Source: Centroberyx gerrardi
Taxonomy: Eukaryota > Chordata > Actinopteri > Beryciformes > Berycidae
Length of the DNA: 64,000 nt
Assembly (NCBI RefSeq): GCF_048128805.1
Contig: NC_136010.1
Span: 16,500,480-16,564,479 of the forward strand
Direction: 5' to 3'
Of the stretch, positions 59,408-64,000 are shown one piece after another. Position 1 is the stretch's first letter. Each line of letters begins with the position of its first letter. Under the pieces are notes generated by a model. The model was not told where the DNA came from and made no database searches. It saw nothing but the letters and a program-made list of their open reading frames with translations. The translations under genes were made by a program, and so were the position numbers.

Positions 59408-60510
59408 AGGCTCAGACGGCACCGCCCCTCCTCCTCTTCGTCTTCTTCTCCTCCTCCAAATATCTGAAATAGTCCACACACCCAATATGCCCAACTTCTC
59501 CACACACACATAAAGAAAGAGACCTACAGACGCAGATTCAGACACAAACACACTCACATACTCGCTAAATATCTTAATTGTGACGGGGGAGAAAGAGGAG
59601 AGAGGGGTAGAAGTGCATCTGAGAGTGACTGTGGATGACATTGATGGATGATGGATTGCAGATGGATCTACACCTGAAGAGGATGTCACACGATACCCAT
59701 TGGGCTGGTTCTTCGCATACCGCTGCAGCAGTGATCGAGTTCTGCAGAGGCTCCCTTGTGGCAATGCAGTTGGTGAAATTTGTAAATATATGCACGCACA
59801 TCTACCTAAAGACAGAGAAAAATAGACATTGAAGGAAGTCCAAGAGAAGGAGAGATGCGTGTCTCTCTTGACTTGGGCTCTGTGATGTGAAGCACACCCT
59901 TCTGTCTGGCTGCCCTGGTTTCTGATGAAGAGGACCTTCAACGCTTACCTGCCTTAAGAGGAAACAAAGCCTGAACTAAGATCCTGCACAACTTCACCTC
60001 CTCTGGTTATCAAAAACAAAGCAGTTGGATGTAGTCCATTTAGTTGCACAGTAGTATATGATTTTGCATTGTCTTAATCAGAATGGAGTAGATATGGGAA
60101 ATTGTTATTGTTGTCTTCAACTTCTTTTAATTGCCTTTTTTCGGGGGGTGGGCTGGGTTCATTCTGGAGGAATATAGCCTGTCAGACAGCAAGCATGAGT
60201 GATCGAGGAAAACTTTGAATTTGCACATTTTAGCAAAAGCAATGGCCATGTTTCGACAGTCCATATGGTTGATTCATGGCTTTGAGTGCTCTGATCTGTA
60301 GATACCCACACATTCTGATCAGTCCTTATCCTGGGTAGGTTATCATGAGCTGGATATTTGGCAGTTGTCTTAAATATTTAAAATGATTTGGAAACTAATT
60401 TGTATTTGTCTATCATGTCTCTTTCAGGAGGTTAAACGTTTTATTGTAAACTTGGTGAGAAAGTTGTTTATTCAATGTTTTAATAAAATTAAGTTAAATT
60501 CCTTTGCCAA
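59408..60510 (+). other. raf1: raf1 3' untranslated region
   Basis: About 1.1 kb from the stop to a poly(A) signal, AATAAA at 60482-60487. No coding sequence for the antisense neighbour mkrn2 was found on the minus strand. A 205-codon minus frame at 59324-59941 overlaps the last raf1 exon and a CTCCTC-rich stretch and looks like chance. Confidence 0.65.
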
Positions 60511-62339
60511 CGTAGGTTGTGTTGATCATCTTTGTTTGCTACTCTTGTCTCGTTACAGAAATGCAGTTAACAGTCAACATTTTTTGTGTCACTGATGTAA
60601 AACACTTGAATAATGGCAGCAGGAGGTTGGCAGTCCTATACAATGAAAGTCAGAGAAACTGAGTGTATGATTTAAGCCATCAGATTCTACTGCTTCTCTT
60701 CTTGTTCGCTGCCTCTCAGTAAAATCCCACACATGTGCAAGACTTTGTGGCAGGGTGTGATGTTTGCTGTAGCAGTAGCAACGTGGTGTAACCTCACAGG
60801 GGATCCAGTCCAGACACGCCACCAGGGGATTCCACCATTGGCTGATGCCACTGTGCACTGCACAGCCACTGGCAAGCTCAGTGGAACAACAATCAGTCAG
60901 CAAGGGAGGGACCTGTGGTGGAAAGAGAGAGGACAGTTATATTTTGTTTTAGTGTAAACATCCAAGGTCTAGTTCCTGCTGGGCAGGACTACTTGGCTTG
61001 GTCCACACTCTCAATCCAAATTCATCGTAAATTTATTCTGAGTATGGGTGTGTTTGTTGTTTTTTCATGTTTTGTGGCCCTTTAACTTTAGTCCAGGGCA
61101 AATAACATGATGTAAGCATTCTGAATTCTTTATCTCATTGGATCACATGTCTCAAAAAGTCCCATCGTAGGGGAAAGTGGCTGTGGTGTCATCAAAAGTG
61201 GTGCAACACAACAAGACTGAAGCCATCTGCTGACCGCCAGTCTTCTATTTTTGCAACAGTTTTGCTATATGTGTTTATCTGTTCTATTTCTGCATTCTGA
61301 CAAGCCACAGAGGCTGGCCTAAATAAAACCAGCACCTACAGCCCAAAGGTCCCACTCCCCTGGCCTGCAGAAAGCTCCATCTGGTGGATGCACCTCCATG
61401 ATGTTGGGTGTCAGCCTGCTGATCTTCACTTTTTAGTTGATAGTTACTGTAGTGGATGATGAAGGTGTGTGAGCACGCATACACAAGAGAGGGATGCTCT
61501 CCTCTTATGCTCCTGTTTCCCCCACACACACGCAAATCCCTTCAGACAATGCAGACTCAGTATTGCTTGAGTGAAAATATACATACATGCAAATAAATGC
61601 TGGACTAAAGCAGATAACAGGCTTCCAGAGAGGCAGGAACAGTCATGTTTTATGGTGACAGCGGTGTGTGTGTGTGTGTGTGTGTGTGGCTATAGACACT
61701 CGGCCACCCTTCATCCCTTGAGCTACTGTCAGTCACTATGCAAACTAGTGAGATCTAACAAACAAACATAACTTCCAAATGGATGCATTTGGTAGACACT
61801 CAGTACATTAGCGCACAAAAACATGTAACAGGAGCCCTTCTATCAAGTACATGGTCTCTGCAAAGATGGCCTCCAGCTGTATCCACCACTATGAAATACT
61901 ACCAAATGAAAAGCCCTCAATTCCTTAGTCATGTGAATGTTAGGATTTTGCCAGGTCACATCTGCACGCTGCAACAGAAGCCTACAGTATGTGGAAGCTC
62001 TATTGACTAGGAAAGCACATGTGTTATTCTCATTTCAAGGGCTGTATGAATACTGTGACCAAGTGAAGGGGCATTGTCATGTGCTTGAGAGGGGGATTGC
62101 ATAACTACAATGACACAGATATCTACTCTGCCTCATGGTCACCACCAGATGGCATAGTAGTGATCACTGCAGCAATGTTGCTGGCTTTTGTTTATTTTCT
62201 TTCATTTTATTTTTATTTTGTTATGTTATGTTATGTTATGTTATGTTATGTTATGCCTATGGTATTTTATGCTATGTTTGAAACAAAAGAAGAAACATGC
62301 GAAAGGTATATCTTAACTATAAATAATAATCAGGTGTGT
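60511..62339. other. Intergenic region downstream of raf1
   Basis: No supported exon. It includes a GT microsatellite at about 61663-61689 and, at 62221-62255, seven copies of the pentamer TTATG. Short frames near 60690-60960 and 61284-61535 resemble no family I know. Confidence 0.6.
62221..62255. repeat. (TTATG)7 pentanucleotide microsatellite
   Basis: Seven exact tandem copies of TTATG, close to the PPARG-like remnant. Confidence 0.95.
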
Positions 62340-62359
62340 TTGGTCAGAGATCCCCTCAT

Positions 62360-62566
62360 CTAATGCAGGCACATCTCTTTTTCAGCAGATGGATGAGGCC
62401 AACGTGGTGTGCCACCAGGGGGCGCAGGTCACTTATCTTCTGCAGCAGCTTAGCAAACAGCTGTGGGGGTCTGGGTGGAAGGTCTTCAGCTGGAGCTTCA
62501 GGGCCTGCAGCACCTTTTCCTGGAAGTCTTCAATGGGCTTCACATTCACCAGGCCAGGAAATTCTC
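62360..62566 (-). pseudogene. Remnant of the last exon of a PPARG-like nuclear receptor
   Basis: Read on the minus strand, the region encodes [20 protein letters not shown], then [11 protein letters not shown], and, after a one-base shift, [20 protein letters not shown] followed by VGLIHLLKK. A second disruption follows, then MCLH directly before a TAG. This order matches the C-terminal ligand-binding-domain exon of PPARG (human [50 protein letters not shown]). NVKPIED and QLFAKLLQK favour PPARG over PPARA or PPARD. The final activation helix (LLQEIYKDLY) is missing, there are at least two frame breaks, and conserved residues have changed, so it is read as a pseudogene relic. No other PPARG exon was identified in the window. 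Orientation is convergent with raf1, as in human. Confidence 0.85.
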
Positions 62567-62643
62567 AGAAGAATCTGAATCATATTTTAAGCATATGCAG
62601 TTATAACTGTGTGCAGTATGGTCAAATATTGAGACAATATTTA

Positions 62644-62661
62644 TCTTTAAGGAATATATAT
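62644..62661. repeat. (TA)n tract
   Basis: A short TA tract. A second one at 63109-63126 borders the other side of the LINE-like tail. Confidence 0.85.
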
Positions 62662-62754
62662 ATATATATATCAGCCCCCCCCCCACCGCCGCATGCTCCT
62701 CCCCTTCTTTTGTCTCTCTCTGTTTTCTCTTGTCATCATTGTTGCCCATGACTC

Positions 62755-63108
62755 TGTCAATGTTTTGCCCGGCACCTATTGCACGCTAAGCCGTCCCGGG
62801 GGGGGATCCCTATCTGCCTCAGCCCACCCAAGGTTTCTTCCAAATTTTTTCCTGGGAGTTTTTCCTTGTGTGCATTTAGGGTCTAAGGCTGGGGTGCCGG
62901 GTAGGTTAGGCTATATAGAATAGGTAGATTGTTTGTCTCGCTAAATCTGCTCCTACCTACCTTGTGTTTTTCATCATGCTGTCCTACAAAATTTTGTTTA
63001 CCACTGATTGTGTTTAGTTAGACCTAGCTAGACACACTCTCTGTAAAGCCCTCTGAGACATGCTTGTGATAAAGGGCTATATAAATAAATAAACTTGACT
63101 TGACTTGA
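62755..63108 (+). mobile_element. L2/V-SINE-like retroposon 3' end
   Basis: The sequence contains phrases typical of the 3' ends of teleost L2-type LINEs and the SINEs that share their tails. These include CCCAAGGTTTCTTCC near 62827, TTTTTTCCTGGGAGTTTTTCC near 62844, then TGTAAAGCCCTCTGAGACA and GGGCTATATAAATAAA near 63044-63090. It ends in three tandem TTGAC-type repeats (63093-63108). No reverse transcriptase frame is present, so this is a truncated copy or SINE. It is bordered by TA tracts on both sides. Confidence 0.7.
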
Positions 63109-63126
63109 CATATATATATATATATT

Positions 63127-63940
63127 TCAGAACAGAAATAACTTAATGTTTCTGCATCAAAAAGTAACATCTTGGTGAACAACCCACCCATACATATGTT
63201 GGCTACAAAGGAGGCTAAACTGGGATACAGAATTAAATGAGACAATGAGACAATTCGGCTGTTTTTTTCTTTGCCATTGAAGGACAATATCCTTCTACAC
63301 AATTACTGGAAGCATAGTGCATAGTGTCTGTGTTTTCTAATTAATCTTGAACAGGTTCTTAGCCTGACAAACGACTTGACCATGGACTGTGAACCTTATG
63401 AGTGGTGTGTGAGTAGACTAATATAACACTAAGATTATATAACAGTAATGGTCAAGAACGTTTCATATCAGTTCTATGATAGATTTGCCAAAGTCACAGC
63501 CGATTACCAGAAAAGATTAATCATACTTCTAAAATAGAACATGTGTCTGTTATGTAACTGCCAGTAATGACAAGCTACTCCACCTAGAAGTCTGTGGTGT
63601 GACTGTCAGCAATCAGATCACTGCAAAGTTCAGAGATCACTGAGCATCAAACTAAGCAACTACAAACCACAAATAGTAAACCCAACAATATTAATTTCAC
63701 TGCTGTCCATTCACATGTAGATGTTGGCCTTTTTATGCTTCTCATGATTGGGGTAAAAAAGGAAAACACATACAGTATACACACTGTACAAACAGTGTGC
63801 TTGAATCAAATACTGTAAATGCAGATTTCTATGCACAAATCTGCAGTTTTTTGGTTGAAAGGGATAGGCCTATTATCTTTTAAAATAGGTGCTGTCAGTA
63901 GTTTACATTGGTCTGATGTAAAAGTTAAAAGAAATATAGA
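63127..63940. other. Non-coding sequence at the right end
   Basis: AT-rich sequence without a supported exon. A minus-strand frame near 63160-63300 has a very weak resemblance to a PPAR ligand-binding segment, treated as unproven. Confidence 0.5.
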
Positions 63941-63980
63941 CAACAACAACAACAATAATAATAATAATAATAATAATAAT
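63941..63980. repeat. (AAC)n(AAT)n microsatellite
   Basis: Compound trinucleotide tract: about four AAC units followed by about nine AAT units. Confidence 0.93.
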
Positions 63981-64000
63981 ACATATTATTATGGTGGATA

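Noticed and set aside
63160-63300. Possible second PPAR ligand-binding exon (a His-x-Ile-x-Tyr-x-x-Leu-Ala-Ser pattern on the minus strand)
   Set aside because: Only about six matching residues, no similarity before or after, and no splice sites. It is too weak to claim without an alignment search.

Overview
This is nuclear DNA from a vertebrate, almost certainly a teleost fish. Coding sequence is split into short exons with GT-AG introns. Every recognised protein has a human counterpart. Introns are compact, microsatellites are dense (CA/GT, GA, AAT, pentamers), and the interspersed repeats are fish-like: a tRNA-derived SINE, a short hAT-type element and an L2-like 3' tail. No bacterial, organellar or viral gene was seen.

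Layout, left to right. (1) 1-11777: non-coding sequence upstream of, or in a long 5' intron of, iqsec1; mostly microsatellites and a degraded repeat. (2) 11778-30476, plus strand: iqsec1 (BRAG2), an ARF GTP-exchange factor. I assembled 14 coding exons that join in frame to 1132 residues (IQ motif, Sec7, PH, His/Pro-rich tail ending STVV). (3) 35229-35975, plus: a single-exon leucine-rich platelet glycoprotein of the GPIb-IX-V family, closest to GP9. (4) 41560-37256, minus: hdhd5 (CECR5), a HAD-superfamily hydrolase; 8 exons, 441 residues. (5) 44836-43557, minus: cnbp, with seven CCHC zinc knuckles; 4 coding exons, 165 residues, and a non-coding first exon near 46440-46500 behind a cluster of CCAAT boxes. 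(6) 51899-59407, plus: raf1 (C-Raf kinase); 16 coding exons, 638 residues, with a 5' UTR exon ending at 49910. (7) 60500-64000: repeats, and on the minus strand a broken remnant of the last exon of a PPARG-like nuclear receptor.

The genes do not form a pathway. They are a conserved synteny block: in human, IQSEC1, RAF1 and PPARG lie at 3p25, GP9 and CNBP at 3q21, and HDHD5 at 22q11. The most interesting observation is the decayed PPARG 3' exon convergent to raf1. In human PPARG also converges on RAF1, with TSEN2 and MKRN2 between them. With no intact mkrn2 antisense to raf1 here, this fits the copy of the block that lost genes after the teleost genome duplication.

Other points of note: a (TG)19-T4-AG splice acceptor in iqsec1, a long CT-microsatellite acceptor in hdhd5, a GP9-like ectodomain on a long GP1BB-like cytoplasmic tail, overlapping upstream ORFs in the raf1 leader, a perfect 24-bp hairpin in raf1 intron 1, a C-run/G-quadruplex motif, and two transposable elements with readable target-site duplications.
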